From positions 1 to 64,000 of the forward strand of contig VXCM01000817.1 of NCBI GenBank assembly GCA_014773175.1: a DNA stretch of 64,000 nt, read 5' to 3'. Shown here one piece after another: positions 1-13,398 of the stretch. The notes beneath the pieces were generated by a model, which worked only from the letters and a program-made list of their open reading frames with translations, was not told the DNA's origin and ran no database searches. The translations under genes were made by a program, and so were the position numbers. Each line of letters starts with the position of its first letter. Position 1 is the first letter of the stretch. This stretch comes from Lucifuga dentata. Its lineage: Eukaryota; Chordata; Actinopteri; Ophidiiformes; Bythitidae.

Positions 1-430
1 GGTCTAATATGCATGTCGTAGGTTTGGAGGCAGTTACCAGGCTGATGAGGGTCTCAGGGGAAATTACTTCAAACTCTGAAAGAGAGCAGTTAGTCTGAAC
101 AATACCAGAGAGTTCATGGCCATCACCCTGAGGAGAGTGTGGACCAGTGAATTTATCTCTAATAGAGTCAAGCTTGTTTGTAAAGAAGTTCAGAAAATCA
201 TTAGCACTAAATGAAGAGGTATTGGCGGGGGTATTCTGTGTGAGTTTAGCAACAGTGTGAAACAGAAACCGGGGATTGTTTTTATTATTGTTAATCAGAC
301 GAGAAAAATAAGCTGTCCTAGCAGCTGAGAGTGCACGTTTATACTTCCTAAAACTCTCGACCCAGGCAAGGCGAGAAGTGTCTAGTTTTGTTATGCGCCA
401 TCTGCGCTCATGTTTTCTACAGTTCCATTT
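1..430 (-). mobile_element. Non-LTR retrotransposon ORF2 fragment (L2/Rex-like)
   Basis: Read on the minus strand, one frame stays open from about position 467 to the window edge. It encodes a stretch typical of the region just before the reverse-transcriptase domain of fish LINEs: a basic CRKHERRWR-type segment near 425-395, then ARTAYFSRLINNNKNNPRFLF near 330-270, and a terminal SKPTTCILD near 30-1, which leads into the conserved D-P-(I/L)-P start of the RT domain. The endonuclease and RT domains themselves are absent, because one lies beyond the window edge and the 5' side stops at a TAG near 470. It is probably a 5'-truncated, inactive insertion. The family name is an inference; a Rex1 or CR1 element would look similar. 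Confidence 0.75.
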
Positions 431-2498
431 GAGTGCAAGTATAAAGTATACCAAACACCAACTTGTATCCTTCTACATGTTGTCAGCATTTTCAGTCACT
501 CCGTCAGTCTTACTTTTGTCATAGCAAAAGATCATCACTGTGAAGCAATAACTAAAAATATGACAGGAGATAATTGCATTTTTCCATTACTTGTCTGAAT
601 GTCTATTTATGATTTCATTTTGTTTGGAGCTTTAATTTTGAATATCTAAGCTGTGAGAAACGTGGATGTACAGTAAATTTTGTTGGTACTTTTACACTAA
701 AGGATTAAAGCATTAGGTGCTATAGGGTGTCATTTATGATGATGTTTACTGAATATTGCCTAAAGTATCAGCTGTTATGTGGTGTCAGTTTTTATGCTTT
801 TATATTAAAGGCCTGAAGCATTAGTTGGTGTAACGTGTCATTTTTGTCTTTACTTTTAAACTGAAGGTTTGACATATCAAGTGCTGTTGAATGCCATTTT
901 CTCTGACACTGTTTTTCTTTTAAGGACTTAACCATCCAGCTCTCTTGGTACAATTATGTATGTTTAATCCCATCAGCAGCTGGGTTTGTTGTCAAAATGT
1001 TACTGAATCTGACAAATGACAGAGGGAATACAACTGGGATTCATTTTGGGGTAAAATATTGATAAAACATTCATTAATGACTTTCTATTCATGTTGAGCC
1101 TGGCTGGTTCCAACACTGCAGAAAGTTTCCACAGCTATCATCACTTTTCTCCAGTCTGTCATTTCTGTTGCATGACAGAGTCCTTTCCCACTGAGCTTCA
1201 CTGATAATAGTCCCCTGCCTAATTTATTTTACTTCTTGACAGTGTCTACAAATGATTTATTACCTCCTGTCACAGGCCTCTGATTGGTTCATTTCTTTTA
1301 ATGGGATGACATTAGCATAAACAGTTAGGAGGATACAATCCCAGAGGTCTTTCCCTGCCTACCTTACTGATTGGTGACTGTTTTTACTTTTGAGCAGACA
1401 GTGTCAGGGGTTTGACACAGTGTGCACTTAGAACATCTACTGTGTGCGTGCGTGTGGACTAGCGAGACATGACAAATGCCAGTTGTTTGAATCTGACCCT
1501 GTCTGATATACAGAATGAACGTGTCTCTTATGATTTATAATCTGCTATGATTGAATGTGATATTAGAAAGAAGTCATATTTGTAAATTACTTTTTTCAGT
1601 TTAGGTGAAGAAATGATTTGAAACATTTGACTGTACAGTATGTTACTATGTACCAAAACACACTCAGATAAATAGATTGAGAAAAGTCATGAAAGCCTGT
1701 TGAAAAGTCATTGAGGTGTGGCAAGAAATGGTTACAGGCTGTGATATGCCTGGATACATTCCATTTCCTTTCATTGACATTTCAGTACCTTTTGGTCACA
1801 GATAGACACAGTCTAACCTGGATCAACACAAACAAGCAGAAATTAATATTCAGGCAATAACTGAACTGCACAAGCTGTGGTAATCTCTGAAATCTTAAAT
1901 AATTGTGAATTACATAGCCTATACTCAAGACATGAAATATACAGACGGGTTTGTTTCTGCTCTAACGAGATGCCTCCTACTTTTACTCTATGCAATCACA
2001 TCGCTCCGTAAAAGCATATTGTTATACTTTTATAAATGATCAATGTCTCATGATATGTAGAAATAAATGCCATATCAAATACCTGGAATGCCTGAAAAAG
2101 CAGTTTTAACATGTAAATAAAGAAATTGTTAGCAGACTAACATTCTTTTAAAAAGTTCGAAAATGCCTTAAACATACCATGACCTACATAAGCAATCTTG
2201 GGTTCCTACAGTTTCCCTTTATTTGCCAAAATATAAGACAGACTGTTTGGATAAACCTTAGACTATTAAAACTCTTAAGCATAAACATAAGACCCAACTA
2301 AAGGCCAGTTTATACTTTCAGCGTGCCAAAGGAGGATGAACAACATGCGAGGCTTTCTCCTTACTGTTGCACCATATCTGAAATGTCGTTTTGTTTGAAA
2401 GACTTTGAATGTTCCCCTGCGGCTGCCGTACTTGCTGTCTCTGACAGGGAACACACTACACTCGATACCATTTAGCTATTGAACTAAATAACAAAATA
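431..2498. other. Upstream intergenic region and frg1 promoter side
   Basis: About 2 kb of AT-rich sequence lies between the retrotransposon fragment and the frg1 start codon. No ORF here has recognisable homology and no RNA gene is apparent. The frg1 promoter and 5' UTR must lie in the last few hundred bases, where 2320-2460 is less AT-rich, but no TATA box or defined start site can be named from sequence alone. Confidence 0.6.
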
Positions 2499-3029
2499 AT
2501 GGCTGAATATTCTCATGTAAAATCAACCAAGCTGGTATTGAAGGGTCACAAACAGGGGTAAGTCTTAGTCTTAGCCACTGTTCGTTTACAGAAACAGTTT
2601 TATTCACGGCTTGCTGAATTAAAGTAACCTATGCTAAAGCTAGCTGTGCTTAGTACTCTAGGCTAACCTTAGCCTGGAGTACTGATCTAGTTATGGTTCA
2701 TCCTGTAACTTTACCTTTAAACGACTGAAAGAACTGCATTGTACTTGCTGAAATTAATGCTTCCTTCGACATGCGTTTCGGAGAGTCAGAAAGTGATGGA
2801 AACCCGAGTCTGATGAAGCAAACTGCAGCCTATAAAGCTCCTACTGACTGTGCCATTAGAGCCGTCTTATGAGTTCACTGTATATCACGGTGTGCAAGAT
2901 ACGTATTTATGTTAACCTGTGTGATATCAAGCTTGATATGTGTCACATTGTGAGATAAATTGCCTTGTGAGAGATATTGCTACTACAAGCAAAACACTGA
3001 AGTGCAGGTAGATAGCTATGGAGCTAAAT

Positions 3030-3073
<44 letters not shown>

Positions 3074-6000
3074 GCCCTGTTTCCCTGAGCCATGCCCCAT
3101 CCTCCCAACAAGTCCTGTCAAATAAAGCTATTTCAGAGCCATGTGACTCGTGGACAATTTAAGAACTACATTTTATTATTGAATTTAGGGGCCTTAATTG
3201 TGTAGAAAAAGATTTAGGCAGGAAATTACAAGTGGAAATAATATGTAATGTATGATATATAATGTTTATTTTTGACAGGAAAAAGAGGAAGCATAAGGAT
3301 AAGAAGAGGAAAGGGGCAGAGGAAGAAGATAAACTTGATATTATTGGTATGTGTATCTGTTTTTGAATTGGTTTTAATATCCTATATTAATCTCTTCATC
3401 GGCAGGGAATATTCTGACAGTGAGTACAGTAGATGACTAATACAAGCAGAGGAGTGAGTAAAAAAAAAAAAAACTTATTTCTATTAGAAATGCTTGAAAG
3501 GTGCTTAATTCCCACACGATCACCTGCAGCACTGACACAGACATCAACAGGCAGCACACAATGTGGACGATGAGTTCATATTGTACGGACAGTAGCTGAA
3601 AAATTGCAGTTTTGTTTCCTGAGGCTGGCTGTGTTTACAAAAATATTTGCATAAGTTGTCTGGTAGTTCAATATGTTTGTTATTCCTGCAAGGAAAATTG
3701 ATTTATATGTACTATATATAGGTTTAGAAGTCATAATGCTGGTGTTGATGCTAATAGAATAAACAGCCCAAGGGTCAACGTGAAGCTAATGTGGTATGGA
3801 TGTGTATTGTGCTTCATGCATAGAGAAATGCTGTGTTCTTACATATTTGTTGTGGGTCTTTCTGCTCACCAGGCGGTTGGTGGTCAGTCAGCAGCTTTGG
3901 GGAAATCACTGGAACTGTTGCTATAGAGATGCAGAACAACTGCTACATCCATGCCCTGGATACTGGGCTCTTCACGCTCGGTGCACCACACAAAGGTACA
4001 AAGATGCACTGGACTGCCTTCACAATTTTACAGAGTCATTTCAGAGGAAGTAGTAAATTGTGAGTGGGTGTATGAGGACATTTCACATTCCATATTCCAG
4101 ATATCACCACTGATTACCTTAAAGAACCAGTCAGAGTTTGGGTACCTAAGAATTATCTCTATTTAGTGATGTACATTAAGTCAAGCATTTGTCTCATGTT
4201 TTCATTTTTGGAGCATTTATAGATATTCAATTTTTGTGCAAATTTTAACACTATATAGTCTAATATTTAAATTTAATATTGGCTAATAAGTACCAAAATT
4301 GAGACCCTCATTCTGGTGTTTTTTTCTTCTTTCCTTTTGCTGGGTTCTGTCAATCGACGTTCCAGCAAAATGTCCTCAGTCACTCCTTCTTACTCCTCTG
4401 CATGTTGAGTTTTGTGCTGACTTGTGTGTGCATATATGTGTCTTTGTGTATTTGCTGACACTGTGGGTGGTGGTGTTTGGCATTTTCTCCTACTAAAAGT
4501 TCCCACTGCTTTAGGATGCTCATTTGGTTGTTGTTTTATTTACTCCCTGTTTCTCACTGCACTAGATTCAATAAGTCAGTCAGTACATTCATACAAACGT
4601 ACTGACTGATGTACATAAAACTTTGATTATATATACAAACATGTAAACACAATAATTAGATTAAAATTGGCATAAATCGACATGCTTAGAGTAATACACC
4701 TTGATTATTGTAAATCGATTTACTCAAGCATGTAAAGATTAGAATCTGACTACATTTCCTCACTCAGTCTCTCACTCAGACTCCAATTAAGCAATATATC
4801 GCACATATTCAGTGAATCTGACTAATTCTCTTCCTTCATATATCTCACTCCCATTTTTGGCTTAATTGCAGTAAAGATAAAAACCTAAATATAGTGTGCA
4901 TGCAAAGTGCTTGAGAGACTGCAATTGATTCCACTGATTCATCAATACTTTAAATTTTACACTAAAATACATGAAATATATTTGAACAGGCGGAAATATA
5001 AAATTTAGTCTCATACATATCAGATCCTTTAATAATTTCGCAAGCATTTTCTTAACTCTTGTGGGCATTTTTGCTCTTATTATGTCTGGCAGGACACATT
5101 TTATAGTAGATTTTGGGAGAGTTTCCTGTGCTGCTTCGGATTCCACATACAAGTAACACAGAGAAAGTTAATCAAAGTAAAAATAGCATCATAGCAGAAC
5201 ATTTTACCACTTCTGCCTTTTAAAATTCCATGTTATTTGCAAATAAGATGGCAAATTATACTGCTGTTCACGCTGCAGTTGCAAAAATTTGAAGAATGTA
5301 AAATTCAATTTTGAGGTTGCACTTACTATAAACCCAAGGCAGCAGGAGGTCTTACCTTCCGTCTGCAGCAAGTAGGTAAGCAGCAAATCCAGACAACAAA
5401 GTAAAAAGGCAGAACAGGGATTGAGCTGAGAGGGAGGACAGAGTTAACTCAGAGTTTTTAACTCATTTCTGCCTTCAGGCTGTACTAAGGGAGTCAGGCT
5501 TGATGAAGTAGTCCATTCAGGAGCAAGAGACTGATAACAATTAATTCGCTCCACGTTCTGTTGGAAACAGTAAAAATGGCTGGCAGAGTGAAACATTCCA
5601 ATTTCCTTAGTGCATTCTCATTCTCTACGTGCACATAAGCTCATTTCAAGGAGATGAAAGAGGAGAAAAACTTGCATCAGAGAAAGAAAGATTAGAGATT
5701 TTTCCCTCTTCAATGGATTCTCTGTACAGGTGCCACACTGTGGATGTCTGGTTTAGAAAGCTGCAGGAACTGTTCATATTCACCTTGCAGGTGAGAGGAA
5801 ACATACTGATGTTCTCTCACCAAACTCATAGGGTCACAGTCTGACATTCCAAAGATAACCAGCCTTTTGAAACCTCTGCATTATTAATGCTTTCCTCATT
5901 AATGTCTAGCAGGCTCTACTCTTCTTGACATGTATGATGCACTACAACCTGTGCAAAGTCTTGTTTTGTTGTGAAGGTCAAACTTTTTGAGATCACAGGA

Positions 6001-9000
6001 AACCTTGGAGACCTCACTTTAAAATAAAGCATTTGGATACAGCATAGCAGCTCCTTCCATATATTATTCCAAATGCCACAGTCCTGGTAGAGTTGACTCA
6101 TATCAGCGCAGAACTGCGTAGCTTGAGGGTATGCATTATTTATTACACAAATGCATAAGTAAAACATGAACCAGGTCTTAAGGGTAAACATTGTTTGAAA
6201 AGAAATTATGGAGATTTTCTGTATCCATAATTGTTCTGTGGTAATTTATTAAATAATTAAGATCAGTACTAAAAGATTAGTAGTAAGAGTGGAAGATCTC
6301 GCATCAAGTTTTATCATAATTTGTCAAGAGTTTTATTAAAAATGAAATTTAAAAAAACAACAATAAAGGAATGAAACAGATTTGTTAGTTTTTTCAGCTT
6401 CATCAAATTAATATATCTCATTTGTTTCACTACTGGGATCTCTTTTAACCCAAAGTCAGTATTCTACCAAAAGTCCAGAACATACAAAGAAATGTAATTA
6501 ATCACTTCCTATTGACAACATTAAACTCTCTACAAAGGAAAACATTGTTTTCTATATTTCAGATGATGACGGGCCAGTCCCTCCAGAGCAGTTTACTGCC
6601 GTCAAGCTCTCAGACTCAAGGTGAGAACGCAAAGACAAACCCCCCAATGCATCTGCTGCATCAAGTTAATCTTTACAAACAAGTTTAATATCGCCTTCTA
6701 CAATATTTATTAGGTATTAAATGTATGAGTTCTCTATTTTATATGAAGGGACTGTATATGTTATCCCAATAACAGTATAATAATATTTCCCCTCCCATGA
6801 GTAATCTCTGTTTCAGGAGGTGCTGCCTGCTCTGGAAGCTTTTCTTTTGGTGGATCTTAGATTCATCCTTCATAGAGATTATTAAACCTTTCCTGCCATG
6901 AAGAAAAATATTCAAGAGAGAAAGTCAATATCTGTTGAATTTTAGCTTAGACTTTAATAAGTTTTGTGTATTTAAGACACTGAAAAGCAACAATACCAGT
7001 GTCCTGTTCCACATCACCCTCTATTGCTGTATAATATTTGGTTTGCTCTTTCAGGATAGCTTTGAAATCTGGATATGGAAAGTACTTAGGTATCAACTCT
7101 GATGGTTTGGTGGTCGGGCGATCCGATGCTATCGGCCCAAGGGAGCAATGGGAACCCGTTTTCCAGAATGTAAGTGAATCTGTTGCTTTAACTCCTTTTT
7201 GCCAGATATGTAGCTTTAACCCTGTTTTCTCAGTGGTCATTAATAAATCCTTAATTTCAGTAAAAGTACAAATACCAACATGGAAACACTCAAAAATTTG
7301 TAAAAGTTCTGCATGCAAAATTCCCAAAAAATTAAAAAATCTTATGTTATTTGTTTGGTTTTGTGCACCATATCATATGTCTTTTATTTTAAGCTTTTTA
7401 TTGCATTTTTGCATTGATATACAATCAAACATGGTAATAAAGCAGCGTTGTGCATGATGTGTCTTTTTAAGGGATTCTCATGTTTTCAGATGAGTGGAAA
7501 GATTACCTGCTTCTCTACAGGTTGAGTAAATTCACAACCTGTTGACGTTGTGAAACTATTGAGATAATAAATCATCAAGCAAAAACAAGGCTGATTTACA
7601 AGATTTTAATCCAGTAACAGAACTGTTTTATGAGCTTATCTTGGATTTAAGGTATTAGCCTGTAAAGTTACTAGTAACTAGAGTTTCAGGTTAAAAGTAC
7701 AATATTTCCCTATGAAATGTGGTGTAGATGTATATTTTATATATATTGGTCTATAATATAGACAAATTTAATAGTGTACTGGAATGAACTGAAACCAATG
7801 GCAGTCTGGAAAGTAGGAAAAAAATTGTGTACTGCTTAAAGTAGTACATTTTGGTAAATGGTTGTCAGTAAAGTAACATGTATACAGATTTTATATATTG
7901 AGCTCAAGCACACACAGTCGCCGGTATGATCTTTTAAACATTAAAGTAGCTAATTTATGTATGTAAAAACACTCAAAAATACAAAGGACTATGTCATATT
8001 TCTATTATTGTTATTATTGCACGAGACCCATTTTGAAAAAAATGCTTAAATGCAAGCTTGTTAAAATACATTTATTAAAGAACATGTTCATGTTTTTATT
8101 TTCAGGGATGTTCAGTATGAATATTAATTTCTGCTGCCGTCCTGTAGCTTTTACTGGCTCTGCTTCATGGCTGATTGGAGTCCATGAGAGATAACACTTT
8201 GCGGTAGCTATGAGCAGATGCATCTACCTTATCAGTGTAACACATTGCTTTCCTTGAAGCTTTGTAGAACCTACAAACAAAATGCCCCTCAGAACCTTGA
8301 GACTACATCAAATAGCAGGCAACCTTTCATGCCTGTCACAATAACCAATCTTTGTGCAATTCTGTCTAATCTACCACCTCCTCTTTCTGTGTTTTTTCTC
8401 CCTTTTTTTTTTTTGTACTGCTTCAGGGCAAAATGGCTCTTCTGGCAGCAAATAGCTGTTTCATCTCCTACAGTGACAGTGGGGACATTGTGGCCAAGAG
8501 CAACACAGCAGGGGATGACGAGATGGTGAAGGTGATGTGTAAATTGTGTTTATCCACAAGGTTGCGTGTTAATCCTTTCATTTTAGGCATGCTATCTTTG
8601 TGGGGCCCTGACTGTTGTGCCACAGGGGGAAAAATGGCTGTGACCTCACTTCAGTGGGTTCAAAGTATTGATATTTAATGCTGAACATGTTTTCTCTCCC
8701 TCTCTCTGTTTTTTTCCCTCAACGGTGAACAGATCCGATCAAGTGTGGAGAGAGAGGTCAAGCGAAAAGACGACATTGCAGATGAGGACAGGGGCAACGT
8801 GAAGACCTGTGAGATCAATTATGTGTGCGTATCTTCTTTTGTGGGTACTTACTGTGTTGATCCAATACACAAGCAGCCTAATGCAAAACAACACAAGGAA
8901 ACCCATGATTCTCGCATATAATTTTCAAATTAAGTCTTTCTTTTTTTTTTTTTTTTTTTTNGGGGGGGAGGGGGGACGAGATAATAAACTGGTTTACATG

Positions 9001-12000
9001 CATGGTACACAAATTGCTTTATTTTAATTGTTTATTCTGATCTGTCTTCCAACATTTAATAGGCTCCAAACTCCAATACAGATGATGTTTCACGCCTTTA
9101 CAACATCGGAAATTGCCCTGGTGTCTCTTGGGTCCGGCTCTACTTGTGAAAAGTGCACCGTTTTCTTTGCAACGTTCCAATTGTTGACATTTCAAGAGAC
9201 AAACTCCACACTATGTGGAGATGTTGATTTAATCTAAATATAGTATTTAAAGTATCTTTGGGACTAAAGCTTTGTGGTCTAATGGGAAGTAATTATTCTG
9301 TAGTTTCTATTTTGATATGGGAAAGTATTGAGCACCATACCTATCGCCAAAAAGCCAGCAACATAGTATGTCATTGCTATTTTCCTATTGATGGGATGAG
9401 AATGTCTCAGCAGAGATACTAATGACAAAAAAATCTGACATGACATATTTAATAAGACAGGTCATTTCAACCTGATTTTTAAAGTAAAATCTTTATTTTC
9501 CCTCATAATACAAAAATCCATCCAGCAATATATTTCCTATGGACCTTGTGTTTATATTTTACAAAATTTTACAGCCAAATGAGCTCTTTGAAAACAGACT
9601 CTAGCCTAGAAAATCATATTTAAGAACTTTCAAAACTTCTAAAAAAAAAATGCATGTCATTCATTTTCATTCAAATGTTGGCGTCTTGGTGCTCTTGTCT
9701 TAGTCTTTGGAAGTGTCTTATTCAGCAGAGTTTGTATTTAAGCTTTTATCTCATTGTGTCACTAATTATACTCATGTTTCACAGCAGTGAGACAGTTACG
9801 GTTTAAGCAATCCACCTTGCAATCTCCTCTGAAATGAGTGCTAGAGCATTTGATTCTGATTGAAGGAAAAGCACTGGATCTGATCTTTGTAGATGGTTAT
9901 TTCCTTCCCATTAGCTTCATACTTCACTGGTCTACACCAACAAGACTTGGACAACAAAATCGCTTCCCTCCCTGCATTTGAGATTGTGCCTTGTAGCCAC
10001 TGCCTCATCAATCCATTTCCTCAAACGTGTAATTGATGGTGAGATGGGAAATCGGGTAACACCACATTTTAGACTGGTGCTGCAAGTGTATTTATCGTCC
10101 ATCTGTGGCCTATTAAGTTCCAGGCAATACGTCTGAAGCTGTTTTCTGCTCGGTATGCTTTGCTTTGTGTTCCCACTCCATTATTTGTTTAAGATGAATG
10201 CTGGGGAAATGGACTCATCATATTGACATAGTGATAATGGCTGCCCTTGAGCTTGTGTCTTAATGTCGTGTTTAGCATCTCAAATGCCTTTCAGAATGAA
10301 ATGCATGGGGAGCATAAACCACAGAGAGAGAGAGCAAAGAGAATGTAAATTTCTGGAAAGCTCCTGACAAGACACTGAATTTGTTCATAACATACTTTTT
10401 CCTTATCTAAATATACTGTTAGGATAGTTTACAATGAAATAATGTTATATTCAGCTGTTGAAGGCATTTGTAAGGGAAAATATTCATGAAGATTAACGCT
10501 CATATAGCATAATTCAGTCCTTGCAGCCCATCGCAGTGAAGTGTACCTTTCTAAATTTCAGGGTTTTTGGATGTATTTATAAATCAAGTCTGACTTTCTC
10601 AGTAAAAAGAAGATATTCTGTATTTAGTAAATAGCAAGTTTTCCCTTAGATTGTAGTAAATATGTCAAGCTTGATTGTGAGTTTAAATATCTGACAGGTT
10701 TAAGTTCAATCACTGGACAAAAATTTGTCCAAAAAAAAAAAAAAAGNAAAAAAAAAAAAAAAGGATATTTTTCTGTTCAATCGTACTAGTATTTATCCTG
10801 TCTAGTACTTAGGCCTGGCCTGGCCTAGACATGGTTGAAATTGGCGGTCTGGGTGATGATATAATTATATAAATATAAACATTTTCCACACGAGTCTGAA
10901 GCGAAGATACCATTCAGATAATGGTGAAATATCACAAAGTTTCAAAGTTTTATTTTTCACATGCAGCCATACAAGTATAACAACAGTGAAATGATTTTTC
11001 TGGTAGGTTTCCAGACTTTGCTACTTAAGTATAAAAAAAATATAATAACATAAAACAAAATAAAAAATAAGGATAAGGCAACAAGAGCAAAATTAAATAA
11101 TTAAATTAATTAATTTTAATTAATTTAAAAATTTTAAAATTAACAACACAACAACAATCAAAATTTTGGTTCAGTGATTGAACTTAACATCCCAGATTTT
11201 TAAGGACCTGGATTGCTGAGGTGAAGCCTCACTCTAAATTTAAATAATACTGTGATGTGTTGATGTGTAGCAGTGATCTAGTCAAACTTAATGTTTGGTG
11301 CCATATGCCAAATTTTTAAATCATGAAATTTTGGTTCCTGAAAGCCTCAATGTTGCTGCTGAAAATGGATGAGAAAAAGTACTAGCAAAAGCTTTAGAAA
11401 CTTAATGATGTTTGTATGGGTCATGATCTTATTACACTAAATTTTGCAATGCAGTACTACTAATATGTACTAATGTTGCTCTGTGACTTACAGGAAGAAG
11501 TTTCAGAGTTTCCAAGACCGGCGACTCAGAGTAAATGAGGACGATGCTTCCACACTGAAGAAAGCCAGAACGGATGGAAAGTTTCATGAAGCTTTGCTGG
11601 ACAGGTATGAAAATGTGCTCGTTAGAATGTTATTTGAGAGTCATCCTGGACTTTTTAGTTATCCATATGTGAAAGGAAATTAAAAAGATTCTCTCAGGTA
11701 TTCACTCTCATTTATGTTAAATGGCCTGAAAATGGTTAAAATCATGAGACTTTAGGTTATGAATGTTTTCTTTTCAGATTTCTGCTTATTCTGCCATTCT
11801 GCTGCTTTTTCTGACTTGAGCTCCTTTATCTACATCTGTATCTTTTATTAGGATTAAATAAAAGCAGCAGTATTCTCACAGAAATCCAAGGCCAACAAAA
11901 CGTTAAAGAAATCAAAACAAAGCGTTAACCTCCACGTGCAGCAATTAGTACTCCATCTTCATGTTGAATGTTTGACTTCAAAGTAAAATCAGAGATGATG

Positions 12001-13285
12001 AAGTGCACTAAACATTTTCCTAAAAGTGTTTTTTTCATTTACCATAGCACAGGTGTGATCATATTATTTTCCACAGAGCTTCAGTGTGGCACACAGTAAA
12101 CTCTACATCTACAAATAATAGAGACATTACAAAGAGCTACATGGCTTACCATCAGAAAATGTTACAGTAATGTTAAAAAAAACAAACTACAACTGAAAGA
12201 TTAAATAGATTTAAAATATATTGTTGAGTTTATTGCTCAATCAAACAACTTTACTTTGGGGCTTAATATGTTTATGAATTGTGTTTCTTATACCTTCAGT
12301 TAAATTTCCTACATTTCTTTTCTACACTGTAACAAACTCCTGACAACATTCTATATGAATCCATTTTTGTGATCATTTGTCATTTTTACTGCAGATATGC
12401 TATGATTCACACTGCATAATCTGTCTTTTCCATTAAAGATAAATGTATAGATTTACATCTGTGATCATACATTATGCTGATAGTTGATTTGGGGGTGTTA
12501 CATTTGTCTTTATTTTCAAACTGGCTCTTGTTTTTACAGTTTTTGCCAACATGTCTATTGGATGCCATCACTCACTTCCCTGTAGATCTTAATGCAGCTG
12601 TAGTTTGCCTGGAGCACAACACACGAACAGGCACACACACACATGCATATACACGAGAGAGAGAGAGAAAATTATTTTCCAAAAAAATGATAGGAGCATA
12701 TTTTCAGCACACTAACACACACACACTCCAGTTAGATCTGTTGTCAAAGATGTGCATGTGTGTCACAGTATTACTGATTCTTATATTATTTGAAATTATG
12801 TCAGCCTGTTGGAGATCTTTAATTTGATGTTTCCATTTTTATACATTAACTGTAAAAAATCAGTCACATTCACATTCTAGTGGTAATAAGCTATATGTGA
12901 ATATATGCAGACTCTTGTTTCCCACCTCACATTAGAGATTGTAAAACTGTCTCAACACATACAGTGCACATGTAGTAAACACAACCACATGTATGCTGAT
13001 GGTGGCTGTCTAACACATTAAAACGTGTGTTATTTGCACATTTACATGAAATATATTCATAAAGACCAAATAATGCCTGCTTCAGGTTGCTATAGTTGAT
13101 TTTAAATTCATAATTAAGGGAAGCTATTAACACAAATGATGTGTCATGATGGGAAAAACTAGTTCAGACTGAAAATAGCCAGAACAAACCTTCATTTCCA
13201 CTGATGTAATACATAAATTAACGTGTTGTTAATTTTTCTTTGCTACAGGAGAAGCAAAATGAAAGCAGACAGATACTGCAAGTGA
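2499..13285 (+). CDS. frg1: FRG1 (FSHD region gene 1) nuclear RNA-processing / actin-binding protein, 9 exons
   Basis: Coding exons are 2499-2557, 3279-3346, 3873-3995, 6563-6620, 7055-7169, 8427-8531, 8733-8824, 11494-11604 and 13249-13285. They sum to 768 nt (255 aa; human about 258) with all phases matching. The protein opens [16 protein letters not shown] and is followed by a lysine/arginine-rich nuclear/nucleolar targeting segment at about 21-33 (exon 2). A fascin-like beta-trefoil core comes next, with [21 protein letters not shown] and the strongly conserved [18 protein letters not shown]. The basic tail includes [11 protein letters not shown] and ends KADRYCK. In vertebrates FRG1 is a nucleolar/Cajal-body protein associated with spliceosomes and able to bind F-actin; that role is family knowledge. 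Introns 3, 7 and 8 are large (about 2.6, 2.7 and 1.6 kb), and intron 7 holds two single-N joins and a LINE-tail-like repeat. The exon 6 donor (AAG|gtgatg) is weak. Confidence 0.96.
3032..3069. repeat. (TC)n microsatellite in frg1 intron 1
   Basis: About 19 uninterrupted TC dinucleotides lie some 210 bp upstream of frg1 exon 2. Confidence 0.95.
8825..11493 (+). other. frg1 intron 7: no gene, two assembly joins
   Basis: This 2.7-kb intron contains a T-run/N/G-run junction at 8961 and an A-run with an N at 10747. A dispersed-repeat-like block lies near 10935-11040, followed by an almost pure A/T stretch at 11095-11150. The short open frames at 9028-9237 and nearby have no recognisable homology. 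Confidence 0.7.
10935..11040 (-). repeat. Dispersed repeat resembling a fish LINE 3' tail, reverse orientation
   Basis: The segment reads like the reverse complement of the common fish retrotransposon tail. It has a TTTATTT...CACATGCA...CATACAAGTATAAC stretch followed by ACAGTGAAATGATTTTTCTG, a word that occurs just before the terminal repeats of such elements. It is degenerate and has no coding part. The assignment rests on remembered repeat consensus, not on an alignment. Confidence 0.4.
12632..12668. repeat. CA/GA microsatellite in frg1 intron 8
   Basis: An imperfect CA run passes into a GA run in frg1 intron 8; the rest of that intron shows nothing recognisable. Confidence 0.8.
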
Positions 13286-13392
13286 AGATTCAACTCTGTA
13301 GCTGATTGCTGCACCCTAAAATGTTTTGTTTTTATAAATTTGGCCATTTTCTCAAATTTGATGTGGTTTTGTGAATGTTTTTTTGTACTTTG

Positions 13393-13398
13393 AATAAA
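13393..13398 (+). terminator. frg1 polyadenylation signal AATAAA
   Basis: A canonical AATAAA lies 108 bp after the frg1 stop codon, followed by TG/T-rich sequence. It is the first such hexamer downstream of the gene. Confidence 0.75.

Noticed and set aside
9028..9237. Short ORF after the T/N/G junction in frg1 intron 7
   Set aside because: No homology is recognised and the flanking sequence is an unreliable gap join. Splicing from exon 7 to exon 8 needs nothing here.
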